From NCBI RefSeq assembly GCF_021166585.1, contig NZ_JAJOZE010000001.1, positions 824,062-888,061 of the forward strand: a stretch of 64,000 bases of DNA. Direction: 5' to 3'. The position numbers and the translations under genes were made by a program. Positions 8,078 through 15,455 of the stretch are shown here, one piece after another; position 1 is the first letter of the stretch; each line of letters starts with the position of its first letter. The stretch is from Metabacillus kandeliae. GTDB taxonomy: Bacteria; Bacillota; Bacilli; Bacillales; Bacillaceae. The notes under the pieces are model-generated. The model saw only the letters and a list, made by a program, of their open reading frames with translations, did not search any database and was not told the DNA's origin.

Positions 8078-8527
8078 CTATTTTTTTCGGGGAATAGTAA
8101 TAATAGCTGTGTCTTTTAAAAAAAGAATCTGCATGCCATCTTCATCAACAGGATAAGGGAGAAGAACAGATTTTGAAAAATTGCTGAGGCTTGCTGTATT
8201 CTGATAATAAGCTTTGTTTTCATGAATAAGCTGGCTTTCTTCTTTATGAATAACATTTAAATTTAAGTACCGGTCAAAAATTTCCGCTTCAAAGTTCTCT
8301 TTTGATAGCCCTGGCATGGCTGCTTCAACAGTAATTTGATTGTCCTCAACTGCTGTTTCAATGTTCAGCAGCGGAAAGGCAAAGCTCTGCTGGACAAGCT
8401 GATTAAACTCATTCAAAAAGTGCTGAATCGGCTCTGACCGGAAAAAATGATCAACAAAACTCAAAAGGGGTGCTTCCTGCTTTATAAAGTCAGGCAGCCC
8501 GTAATTTTTTTTGTTCTTATCCTGCAT
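8078..8527 (-). CDS. Hsp20/alpha-crystallin-like small heat shock protein
   Basis: A 149-residue protein. The second half has the alpha-crystallin pattern: IETAVEDNQITVEAAMPGLSK, then beta-strand pairs and a short C-terminal tail. Family members form oligomers that hold unfolding proteins; in spore formers some are coat associated. The frame is open 62 codons further upstream, but AAAGGAGTGAACCGC marks the ATG at 8527. The canonical A-x-x-x-G-V-L motif is replaced (FLKDTAIITIPRKK), so it is a divergent member. It stands alone, between yppG and the divergent ypqE. Confidence 0.75.
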   Translation of the reverse strand: MQDKNKKNYGLPDFIKQEAPLLSFVDHFFRSEPIQHFLNEFNQLVQQSFAFPLLNIETAVEDNQITVEAAMPGLSKENFEAEIFDRYLNLNVIHKEESQLIHENKAYYQNTASLSNFSKSVLLPYPVDEDGMQILFLKDTAIITIPRKK

Positions 8528-8736
8528 GCGGTTCACTCCTTTGCATAACTCCCTCGGGATATAGTATGCGGGAATGCCCATGAGTGCTATCAGATGGTCT
8601 GCACAATGGAAATATGATTTAATAATGATGTATACAAGTGTACATAGATGATTGAAAGCTTTAATTCCCGCTGTGTTTTTTGAAAGCAGGCAATGGGTAA
8701 ATATCTTTAACATGGATTTGAGAAGGGAGCCCCAAA

Positions 8737-9237
8737 ATGTTTAAAAAAATGTTTGGAAAAAAAGAAGAAAAAGCAGCGGAAGAAATTGTTTATTCTCCTG
8801 TATCAGGAAGGCTGGTTTCGCTTGAAGAGGTGCCAGACCCGGTATTTTCGCAAAAAATGATGGGTGATGGAATGGCAGTAGAACCAGTGGACGGAAATAT
8901 TGTATCACCGGTTAACGGTGAGATTATCCAGCTGTTTCATACGAAGCATGCGATCGGCATCCGTTCTCAATCCGGCATGGAGCTGCTGATTCATATAGGG
9001 CTTGAAACAGTCGGTATGAACGGTGAAGGCTTTACTGCTCACGTAAAAGAAGGGGACAAAGTCAGAATAGGCGATCCGCTCTTAACATGCGATCTTGATT
9101 TAATCAGAGAAAAGGCTGCAAGCACCGTTACTCCTATTGTTATTACAAACGGCGATATCCTGGAGAGCATTGAAAAAGCAGGTTCAGGGGAAGTAACATC
9201 AGGAGAGTCCAAAATATTAGAAGTGAAAGCAAAATAA
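8737..9237 (+). CDS. ypqE: PTS glucose-type EIIA component
   Basis: A 166-residue single-domain phosphocarrier of the IIA-Glc (Crr) family. The fold is marked by [20 protein letters not shown] and [12 protein letters not shown]. The two active-site histidines are His71 (TKHAIGI) and His86 ([11 protein letters not shown]), the latter the phosphorylated one by analogy. It passes phosphate from HPr to a sugar-specific IIB. No IIB or IIC partner is nearby, so it probably serves a permease encoded elsewhere. AGAAGGGAG precedes the ATG, and a terminator follows 10 bases after the stop. Position matches B. subtilis ypqE. Confidence 0.9.
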   Translation: MFKKMFGKKEEKAAEEIVYSPVSGRLVSLEEVPDPVFSQKMMGDGMAVEPVDGNIVSPVNGEIIQLFHTKHAIGIRSQSGMELLIHIGLETVGMNGEGFTAHVKEGDKVRIGDPLLTCDLDLIREKAASTVTPIVITNGDILESIEKAGSGEVTSGESKILEVKAK

Positions 9238-9247
9238 GAGCCACAGC

Positions 9248-9273
9248 AAAAAGCGGGAAATACCCGCTTTTTT
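9248..9273 (+). terminator. Terminator after ypqE
   Basis: AAAAAGCGGG / CCCGCTTTTT stem with a 5-base AAATA loop and a T run. Confidence 0.9.
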
Positions 9274-9302
9274 GCTTGCCGAAAAAATTGCAGGCATCAT
9301 CT

Positions 9303-9330
9303 TTTACAACGAACATTTATTCGCTATTAT
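9303..9330 (+). promoter_or_regulatory. Putative promoter of mrfAB with an embedded LexA (DinR)-like box
   Basis: TTTACA (9303-9308) and TATTAT (9325-9330), 16 bp apart, form a plausible sigma-A promoter. Between them lies CGAACATTTATTCG (9310-9323). The Gram-positive SOS box is CGAAC-N4-GTTCG; this matches at 9 of 10 fixed bases (A for G at the first base of the second half). The place between -35 and -10 is where LexA operators usually sit. The match is seen; function is inferred. Confidence 0.5.
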
Positions 9331-9353
9331 AGAGAGATAAGAGGTGAACTGCG

Positions 9354-11636
9354 ATGAAAAAACAAAGCATGCAAGAGCTGATCGACTTTATTCGGACAGA
9401 TTCTGCCTATAAAGATCAAATCGTTCATTGGAAAACGATTGATGAGAAAAAAGCTAAAACTGAGCCCATTCCAGAGTGGATACATCATAAACTAAAAAAC
9501 GCCCTTGAGAAGCGAGGGATTAAAGAGCTGTATACCCATCAAAAAAGCGCACTGGATGCCGTGAAACAGTCAGAGAGCATCACAGCCGTTACACCAACAG
9601 CTTCAGGGAAAACTCTCTGCTACAACCTTCCTGTGCTGGACAGCATTCTGAAGGATTCTAATAGCAGAGCGCTTTATATTTTTCCTACCAAGGCGCTGGC
9701 ACAGGACCAAAAAAGCGAATTGAACGAATTAATAGAAGAGATCGGAATGCCGGTGAATTCCTATACCTATGATGGGGATACTGCACCGAATGTCCGACAG
9801 GTGATTCGCAAAGCAGGGCATATTGTGCTGACAAATCCTGATATGCTTCATTCCGCTATTTTGCCGCACCATACGAAATGGGTCTCTTTGTTTGAGAATT
9901 TAAACTATATCATCATAGATGAGCTTCATACGTACAGGGGAATTTTCGGCAGCCATGTAGCAAATGTTTTAAGAAGGCTGAAGCGCATATGCGCCTTTTA
10001 TGGAAGCAGCCCTCAATTCATCTGCACTTCTGCAACCATTGCGAATCCGCTGGAGCTTGGGGAAAAACTGACCGGTACAAGCATGACTCTGATCAATAAT
10101 AACGGGGCGCCTTCTGGAAAGAAACACTTTGTTTTTTATAATCCTCCTGTTGTGAATAAGCCGCTGAACATCAGGAAGAGTGCAACTCTTGAGGTGAGAA
10201 ATCTGGCTGCAGAGTTTTTGAAAAATAAGATCCAGACGATCGTCTTTGCAAGAAGCAGGGTCAGAGTTGAAATCATTCTTACTTACCTCCAGGAACTGAT
10301 CAAACGGAAGCTTGGTCCGAAAACAATAAGAGGGTATAGAGGAGGCTACCTTCCAAAGCAGAGAAGAGAAATTGAAAAAGGACTTCGGAATGGAGATATT
10401 CTTGGGGTAGTCAGTACAAATGCCCTTGAACTTGGCGTTGATATCGGGCAGCTTCAAGTTTGCATTATGACTGGATACCCCGGCACAATTGCCAGTGCCT
10501 GGCAGCAGGCAGGAAGAGCAGGAAGAAGGCACGGGGAAGCGCTGATTCTGATGGTAGCAAGCTCTACGCCTCTTGATCAATATATTATCCAGCACCCTGA
10601 TTACTTTTTTAAGCAAAATCCGGAAACAGCTGTGATTAATCCCGATAACCTGATCGTCCTCGTGGATCACTTGAAATGCGCAGCCTTTGAACTGCCTTTT
10701 AAAGAAGGAGAAACATTTGACGGCACAGAGCTTGATGATATTCTTGAATTTTTGGCTGATGAAAAAGTTCTGCATCAGAACAGGGGAGCCTATCACTGGA
10801 TGAACGATTCTTTTCCAGCGCATGAAATCAGCCTTCGCTCTGCTTCACAGGAGAATGTTATTATCGTTGATATGACCTATACCGGGAATTTTAAAGTGAT
10901 CGGCGAAATGGACCGCTTCAGTGCTATGACACTTCTTCATGATGAAGCGATATATTTGCATCAGGGTGTCCAATTTCAAGTGGAAGAGCTGGATTGGGAA
11001 GAAAAGAAGGCCTATGTAAGAGAAGTGGATGTTGACTATTTTACAGATGCCAATCTTGCCGTGCATATGAAGGTGCTTGAAGAGGACTTATCAAAAGAGC
11101 TTGCAGCCTGTTCCATCGGTTTCGGTGATGCTGCTGTGCAGGCGATGGCTACTTTTTTTAAAAAAATTAAATTTGATACACATGAGAACATCGGCTTTGG
11201 GCCCATTCACCTTCCAGAGGAGATTCTTCATACCAATGCAGCCTGGATCAGCATTTCAGATGAAACAGCTGAAAAATGGAATGGCGAGCGGCTTGAAGAT
11301 GCACTTGTCGGGGCGGCGAACGTTCTGCGGCATATCTCTCCTCTAAGTGTGATGTGCGATCCTTCCGATCTCCATGTCGTTCCGCAAGTTAAGGCTTCGC
11401 ATAATGACCGGCCGACCATCTTTTTATATGACCGGTATCCTGGAGGTGTAGGGCTTTCCAAAAAGGTGTTTGATATGATTACAGAAATATTGCTGAAATG
11501 CTCCCAGATGGTGTCTGAGTGCCCATGCCAGAGCGGATGCCCTTCCTGTGTAGGCACAGATGGAGAGCTTGACAGCAGGAAGATGGATACGATTAAGTTA
11601 TTGAATGAATTGAGAGCTGATGATCATGTCGATTAA
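9354..11636 (+). CDS. mrfA: DEAD/DEAH-box helicase MrfA (YprA), DUF1998 C-terminus
   Basis: A 760-residue superfamily 2 helicase. It has Walker A TPTASGKT (80-87), Walker B DELH (189-192), SAT in FICTSATIANP, a helicase C domain with GVVSTNALELGVDIG and QQAGRAGRRHGE, and a C-terminal DUF1998 region with the four-cysteine cluster CPCQSGCPSC. In B. subtilis MrfA works with the exonuclease MrfB in excision of mitomycin C crosslinks outside the classical UvrABC route. It overlaps mrfB by 11 bases. AGAGGTGAACTGCG precedes the ATG. Confidence 0.94.
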   Translation: MKKQSMQELIDFIRTDSAYKDQIVHWKTIDEKKAKTEPIPEWIHHKLKNALEKRGIKELYTHQKSALDAVKQSESITAVTPTASGKTLCYNLPVLDSILKDSNSRALYIFPTKALAQDQKSELNELIEEIGMPVNSYTYDGDTAPNVRQVIRKAGHIVLTNPDMLHSAILPHHTKWVSLFENLNYIIIDELHTYRGIFGSHVANVLRRLKRICAFYGSSPQFICTSATIANPLELGEKLTGTSMTLINNNGAPSGKKHFVFYNPPVVNKPLNIRKSATLEVRNLAAEFLKNKIQTIVFARSRVRVEIILTYLQELIKRKLGPKTIRGYRGGYLPKQRREIEKGLRNGDILGVVSTNALELGVDIGQLQVCIMTGYPGTIASAWQQAGRAGRRHGEALILMVASSTPLDQYIIQHPDYFFKQNPETAVINPDNLIVLVDHLKCAAFELPFKEGETFDGTELDDILEFLADEKVLHQNRGAYHWMNDSFPAHEISLRSASQENVIIVDMTYTGNFKVIGEMDRFSAMTLLHDEAIYLHQGVQFQVEELDWEEKKAYVREVDVDYFTDANLAVHMKVLEEDLSKELAACSIGFGDAAVQAMATFFKKIKFDTHENIGFGPIHLPEEILHTNAAWISISDETAEKWNGERLEDALVGAANVLRHISPLSVMCDPSDLHVVPQVKASHNDRPTIFLYDRYPGGVGLSKKVFDMITEILLKCSQMVSECPCQSGCPSCVGTDGELDSRKMDTIKLLNELRADDHVD

Positions 11637-12879
11637 AAATAAGCTGAACCGCTTAAAATCCCATATTGTTAAAGAGGAAAAGCAGGCAGAGAAGCAGGAT
11701 TCTTCTGCAAAGCATTTGGAAGAAGCTTCAGATTCTGTATGGGAAGAGCATGGAATGGCTGTTTATAGATTTGAAGACCAATTCTGCTATGTGAAAGAAA
11801 CGCATTATCCGCTTGATTTCTTTCACGGTACAGCGATGCTTGGAACCTTCAGGAATACGGTTGAAGCTTGGAATGACAGCAGTCTTGATCATCCTCTGTC
11901 TGCAAAGGGACATCTTCCGGAAAACCTGTTCTTCTTTGACACTGAAACGACAGGTCTTGGCGGCGGAGCGGGAAATATGATTTTTTTATTGGGCCATGCA
12001 AGAGTAATGAACGACAAAGTGGTCGTCAAACAGCATCTGCTGCCTAAGCCAGGTAACGAAGTCGCTTTGTATCAAAGCTTTTTGAGCGAAGTGAACATTA
12101 AAACATTAGTGACTTATAACGGCAAAGCGTTTGACTGGCCGCAGGTTAAAACAAGGCATACTCTGCTTCGCAATCTTCTTCCTGAACTTCCTGCTTTCGG
12201 CCATTTTGATCTGCTGCATGCAGCGAAGCGGGTCTGGAAGAATCACCTGTCTTCTCTTAGGCTCTCTCTTGTGGAGAAAGAAATCCTGAACATTGAGCGT
12301 GAAGGGGATGTTCCCGGCTACCTTGCTCCAGTTATATATTTTCACTTTGCCGAAACACAGGATCCAGAGGTTATAAAGGGGGTCATGAAGCACAATGAGC
12401 TGGATGTCCTGACATTGATTACATTGTATCAAGTCATCTCAGACCTGCTCATGAATGCTGCAAGCGAAAAGGACGAACATATCCAGTTCGAGCTTGCGAG
12501 ATGGCTGGAATCCTCAGGTCAGAGTGAATCAGCTATGAATGCTTTCACAGCGCTGTCGGAAAAAAATTCTGCCAGGCAGTTTGAAGCAAAGCTAGCGATT
12601 GCCAAAAAGCTGAAGAAAGAGAAACAAAATGAAAAAGCAGCTGCATTGTGGGAAGAAGTGTTTGTAAAAAGCAGCGGCTCTCTTAGAATTGATGCAGCAA
12701 TTGAGCTTGCAAAGTACTATGAACATAAGGAAAAGGATGCCGGAAGGGCCCTTCACTATGCAAGAGGGGCAATGATGGAAGCGAAGGAAATCAGGGTGCT
12801 TGCTCAAGAAAAGAAACAAAAGCTTTTGAATGAATTAAGCAAGCGGAAAGGAAGGCTGGAAAGAAAAATTTCCAGCTGA
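11626..12879 (+). CDS. mrfB: DEDD-type 3'-5' exonuclease MrfB (YprB)
   Basis: A 417-residue protein with an RNase H-like exonuclease domain. FFDTETTGLGG (Asp105, Glu107) is the first DEDD motif, VTYNGKAFDWPQVKTR the second, and HNELDVLTL the last. The C-terminal 130 residues are helical and repeat-like (WLESSGQSESAMNAFTAL ...), resembling TPR. It acts with MrfA in mitomycin C repair in B. subtilis. The open frame also allows ATG 11620; I prefer 11626 (MSIKNKLNRL), but the ribosome binding site is weak for both. The 11-base overlap with mrfA implies translational coupling. Confidence 0.92.
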   Translation: MSIKNKLNRLKSHIVKEEKQAEKQDSSAKHLEEASDSVWEEHGMAVYRFEDQFCYVKETHYPLDFFHGTAMLGTFRNTVEAWNDSSLDHPLSAKGHLPENLFFFDTETTGLGGGAGNMIFLLGHARVMNDKVVVKQHLLPKPGNEVALYQSFLSEVNIKTLVTYNGKAFDWPQVKTRHTLLRNLLPELPAFGHFDLLHAAKRVWKNHLSSLRLSLVEKEILNIEREGDVPGYLAPVIYFHFAETQDPEVIKGVMKHNELDVLTLITLYQVISDLLMNAASEKDEHIQFELARWLESSGQSESAMNAFTALSEKNSARQFEAKLAIAKKLKKEKQNEKAAALWEEVFVKSSGSLRIDAAIELAKYYEHKEKDAGRALHYARGAMMEAKEIRVLAQEKKQKLLNELSKRKGRLERKISS

Positions 12880-13014
12880 TTATTCCCCGGGCAAGCGCAA
12901 AAAATGAGCTGTTTCACCAGCATTATATTTTCTTTCGAAATTCATTGTAGAATGATGGCGAAGCATGTAAAATAATTCATTGTAGTGACATTTTGAAGTA
13001 GGGGAATGCTGTTC

Positions 13015-13110
13015 ATGTACAAAGGGATTTTTTATATGTTCTTTTTTGTTGTAGCACTTATCGTTTTCGTTTTCACGAACTTTAAAGAAAGCTTTTACGC
13101 TTTTTTGTAA
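13015..13110 (+). CDS. Possible 31-residue membrane peptide
   Basis: An ORF reading MYKGIFYMFFFVVALIVFV and ending NFKESFYAFL, i.e. one hydrophobic helix with a short polar end. AGTAGGGG lies about 10 bases before the ATG; an in-frame ATG at 13006 is too close to it. There is no clear terminator. It overlaps by 16 bases the 3' end of a minus-strand ORF (13095-13229), so one of the two could be spurious. It sits in the 450-base gap between mrfB and cotD. Confidence 0.4.
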   Translation: MYKGIFYMFFFVVALIVFVFTNFKESFYAFL

Positions 13111-13229
13111 GGTTCTTTATAGAACAAAAGCGGATTTTTAGCGCGAAGCTTATCCGGGCAAACTCCGAACATCTTGCAGGTAACCGCTTTATACGGCAAT
13201 TTGGCTGCATAATCGATGGGCAAAGACAT
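13095..13229 (-). CDS. Possible 44-residue small protein, unidentified
   Basis: An ORF reading MSLPIDYAAKLPYKAVTC and ending NPLLFYKEPYKKA, with two cysteines (CKMFGVC). GAAAGGCATCCATC before the ATG is an acceptable ribosome binding site. The composition, with balanced Pro/Tyr/Lys and no rare-codon run, looks protein-like. No family is recognised. It is convergent with, and overlaps, the membrane-peptide ORF at 13015-13110. Confidence 0.4.
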   Translation of the reverse strand: MSLPIDYAAKLPYKAVTCKMFGVCPDKLRAKNPLLFYKEPYKKA

Positions 13230-13329
13230 GATGGATGCCTTTCAAAATAGGTTTTTGCATTAGTACATGTTCACTGCTTCTTTCATAGGCTGTAATTGTA
13301 AGACAGCAAAAATGAAAGGAGTTTTGAAA

Positions 13330-13719
13330 ATGCACGGAAAATCAAACAAGATGGCGCCACAAGTAAGCCCGGCAATGATGGGACCTGGAATGGGGCCAGG
13401 AATGGGTCAAGGACCTGGAATGGGAGGTCCTGGAATGGGAATGGGGCCGATGGGACCTGGAATGATGGATCCCTCAATGGTCAGCCCGGCAATGATGGGA
13501 CCTCAGAATGCAGTTCCGCCGGTTGTACACCCGACGCAAAATGCTGTTGTAAATTCCTACTCAACAACAATTGTACCTCACATTCATCCGCAGCATGTAA
13601 CGAACGTCAACCATCAAATGTTCAAGCACCTGCATTACCATCCGCAAACACAATCCTGCTGCAATGAGGTTTCCCACCAGCATTTTAACTGCCCGGGACC
13701 TGGCCCGTTTTTCCGCTAA
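13330..13719 (+). CDS. cotD: Spore coat protein CotD-like, with a Gly-Pro-Met-rich N-terminal extension
   Basis: 129 residues. The C-terminal half (VVHPTQNAV ... TTIVPHIHPQHVTNVNHQ ... FKHLHYHPQTQSCCNEVSHQHF) matches the His-rich CotD core. The N-terminal part is a run of GPGMGxGPGM units absent from the short B. subtilis protein as I remember it (about 75 residues). AAAGGAGTTTTGAAA precedes the ATG at 13330. An in-frame ATG just upstream contains this Shine-Dalgarno and is not used. It is expected to be made in the mother cell late in sporulation. Confidence 0.85.
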   Translation: MHGKSNKMAPQVSPAMMGPGMGPGMGQGPGMGGPGMGMGPMGPGMMDPSMVSPAMMGPQNAVPPVVHPTQNAVVNSYSTTIVPHIHPQHVTNVNHQMFKHLHYHPQTQSCCNEVSHQHFNCPGPGPFFR

Positions 13720-13774
13720 AAAAGGCAAGGAGCTGATTATGTCAGCTCCTGCTGCCATTTATAAGGGGTTTTAT

Positions 13775-14332
13775 ATGAAAACACTGCTCATTACCGGCTA
13801 TAAATCAAGTGAACTGGGTATATTTAAGCAAAATGATCCTGCGGTCTATTACATCAAGCTTGCCATAAGGCGCAGCCTTATACCGATGATTGAAGAGGGA
13901 CTGGAATGGGTTATTATCAGCGGCCAGCTTGGGACAGAGATTTGGGCTGCAGAGGAAGTGTATTCTTTAAAAGAAGAGTATCCAAACGTGAAGCTAGCAG
14001 TTCTTGAGCCTTTTTATAATCAGGACGCCAATTGGAATGAAGCCAATAAAGAGCTTTACGAGAGCATAACGGCAAAAGCTGATTTTAAAGATACAATTTC
14101 GAAGCGCAATTACGAAAGTCCGCAGCAGTTTAAAAATAAGAACAGCTTTTTAGTTGATAAAACAGACGGTCTGCTGCTTTTATACGATGAAGAACGCCCG
14201 GGAACACCGAAATTTATGCTGGAGGCAGCCAAAGCCATACAGCAAATCAGGCCCTATGAAATTATTCAGCTGACCTTTTATGATTTGCAGCTGGTTGTGG
14301 AAGATCTGCAGGAACAGGAGCGCCGGGATTAA
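13775..14332 (+). CDS. ypsA: YpsA, SLOG-superfamily protein linked to cell division
   Basis: A 185-residue Rossmann-like protein. It starts MKTLLITGYKSSELGIF, with a nucleotide-binding type loop, and continues EEGLEWVIISGQLGTEIWAAEEV, LVDKTDGLLLLYDEERPGTPKFM and a helical tail. YpsA proteins belong to the DprA/LOG-like SLOG group. In Firmicutes YpsA is co-conserved with GpsB, and B. subtilis YpsA over-expression inhibits division. The ATG at 13775 has ATAAGGGGTTTTAT before it. gpsB follows 113 bases later. Confidence 0.9.
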   Translation: MKTLLITGYKSSELGIFKQNDPAVYYIKLAIRRSLIPMIEEGLEWVIISGQLGTEIWAAEEVYSLKEEYPNVKLAVLEPFYNQDANWNEANKELYESITAKADFKDTISKRNYESPQQFKNKNSFLVDKTDGLLLLYDEERPGTPKFMLEAAKAIQQIRPYEIIQLTFYDLQLVVEDLQEQERRD

Positions 14333-14445
14333 AAGGAAAATCAGCATTATCACGCAATATTTTCCTGTTTCTTTCGCCAGTAAATTGACTTTTCGCTGAT
14401 TTTTTGAAAAAATAAAGAATGATCAACTCGATTGAGGTGAAAGGT

Positions 14446-14748
14446 ATGCTTTCTGACAAAATTAAATTATCGGCTAAGGATATTCTTGAAAAAGAATTTA
14501 AAACATCCGTAAGAGGGTACAAGCAGGAAGACGTTGACAAATATCTTGATTTAATCATTAAAGATTATGAAACGTTTCATCAGGAAATAGAAGAGATGCA
14601 GCAGGAGAACCTGCGGCTGAAAAAGCAGCTTGAAGAAGCGCACAAAAAGCAGCCTGCACCTGCCCAGACCAATACAACCAATTTTGATATTTTAAAGCGT
14701 CTGTCTAACTTGGAAAAGCATGTTTTCGGCAGCAAGCTTTATGACTGA
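14446..14748 (+). CDS. gpsB: Cell division adaptor GpsB
   Basis: A 100-residue DivIVA-like coiled-coil protein. It starts [20 protein letters not shown] and contains [20 protein letters not shown] (the membrane/PBP-binding N-terminal domain), then a coiled coil ([20 protein letters not shown]), and ends with the conserved trimerisation tail [21 protein letters not shown]. GpsB coordinates septal and side-wall peptidoglycan synthesis by binding class A PBPs such as the PonA encoded 10 kb upstream. GAGGTGAAAGGT precedes the chosen ATG; the open frame extends 9 codons further with no ribosome binding site. Confidence 0.97.
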   Translation: MLSDKIKLSAKDILEKEFKTSVRGYKQEDVDKYLDLIIKDYETFHQEIEEMQQENLRLKKQLEEAHKKQPAPAQTNTTNFDILKRLSNLEKHVFGSKLYD

Positions 14749-14790
14749 GTTACATAAAAAACGCTGATCACAATGAGATTTACAAGCTTC

Positions 14791-14819
14791 TTGACAACTG
14801 GCATGGCGTAAGTTATACT
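14791..14819 (+). promoter_or_regulatory. Sigma-A promoter of rnpB
   Basis: Consensus TTGACA (14791-14796), a 17-bp spacer, and TATACT (14814-14819). The predicted start, about 14826, is a few bases before the 5' strand of helix P1 of RNase P RNA. Confidence 0.88.
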
Positions 14820-14834
14820 AAATAATGCTGTAAA

Positions 14835-15242
14835 ATTAATAACGTTCGGGCAATCGCTGCAGTTTTTAGAACTGTAGAGGAAAGTCCATGCTCGCACGGG
14901 CTGAGATGCCCGTAGTGTTCGTGCCTGGCCAATTCATAAGCCAGGGCAGCTGATTTTTCAGCTGACGGCGGGGAAGAAACCTAAGTCCTTGTGATATGGT
15001 TTTGCTACCCTGAAAGTGCCACAGTGACGTAGTCTTTTCAGAAATGAAAAGAGTGGAACGCGGTAAACCCCTCGAGCGAGAAACCCAAATATTGGTAGGG
15101 GCACCTTCTTTGAGGAAACGAACAAAAAGAAGGACAAGGGTGAGTTTGCACCTTTGTAGATAGATGATTGCCCCCTTCAGTACGAGGTGAAGGCCGTTTG
15201 CAGTACGAAGGGACAAAACATGGCTTACAGAACGTTATTAAT
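14835..15242 (+). ncRNA. rnpB: RNase P RNA, type B (Bacillus class)
   Basis: Catalytic RNA that removes tRNA 5' leaders. ATTAATAACGTTC at the 5' end pairs with GAACGTTATTAAT at the 3' end (P1). Conserved core blocks are present: GAGGAAAGTCCATGCTCGCAC, AGTGCCACAGTGACG, GTGGAACGCGGTAAACC, CGAGCGAGAAACCCAAAT, TAGATGATTGCC and ACAAAACATGGCTTACAG. The order and extra helices are those of the Bacillus (B) type. Length is about 408 nt. It sits between gpsB and ypsC, as in B. subtilis. Confidence 0.98.
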
Positions 15243-15277
15243 ATCAGTACAGCTATCACATGACATTTTAGAATAAA

Positions 15278-15386
15278 GGCTGACTCGCTGTCAGACTGTC
15301 CCAATTGTTCACAGCAGGATGAAGATTTGACTTCTGTTCATGCCTGTGAATGAAGACAGCCTGTTTCTGCATGAGTCAGCCTTTTT
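15278..15386 (+). terminator. Long nested hairpin ending in a T run, probable rnpB terminator
   Basis: GGCTGACTC (15278-15286) pairs with GAGTCAGCC (15373-15381) and is followed by five T. Inside are further pairings: GCTGTC (15287-15292) with GACAGC (15355-15360), TTCACAG with CTGTGAA, and GATGAAG with CTTCTGTTC-type bases. The whole is about 105 nt long, much larger than a normal terminator. It is most simply the rnpB terminator, but could be a separate structured RNA. Confidence 0.6.
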
Positions 15387-15455
15387 ACATAGGTTTTGCC
15401 AATTGAATGAACTGCTAACTTTTATAAGAAATAATATCAGGAAAGGGTGCCATGC

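Noticed and set aside
13728-13750. AGGAGCTGA / TCAGCTCCT perfect hairpin after cotD.
   Set aside because: No T run follows, and it lies close to the ypsA ribosome binding site. It may be a terminator with no T tract, but I could not support that.
14337-14409. AAAATCAGC ... GCTGATTTTTTG between ypsA and gpsB, as a terminator.
   Set aside because: The two arms are about 50 bases apart, too far for a convincing terminator, with no inner pairing seen.
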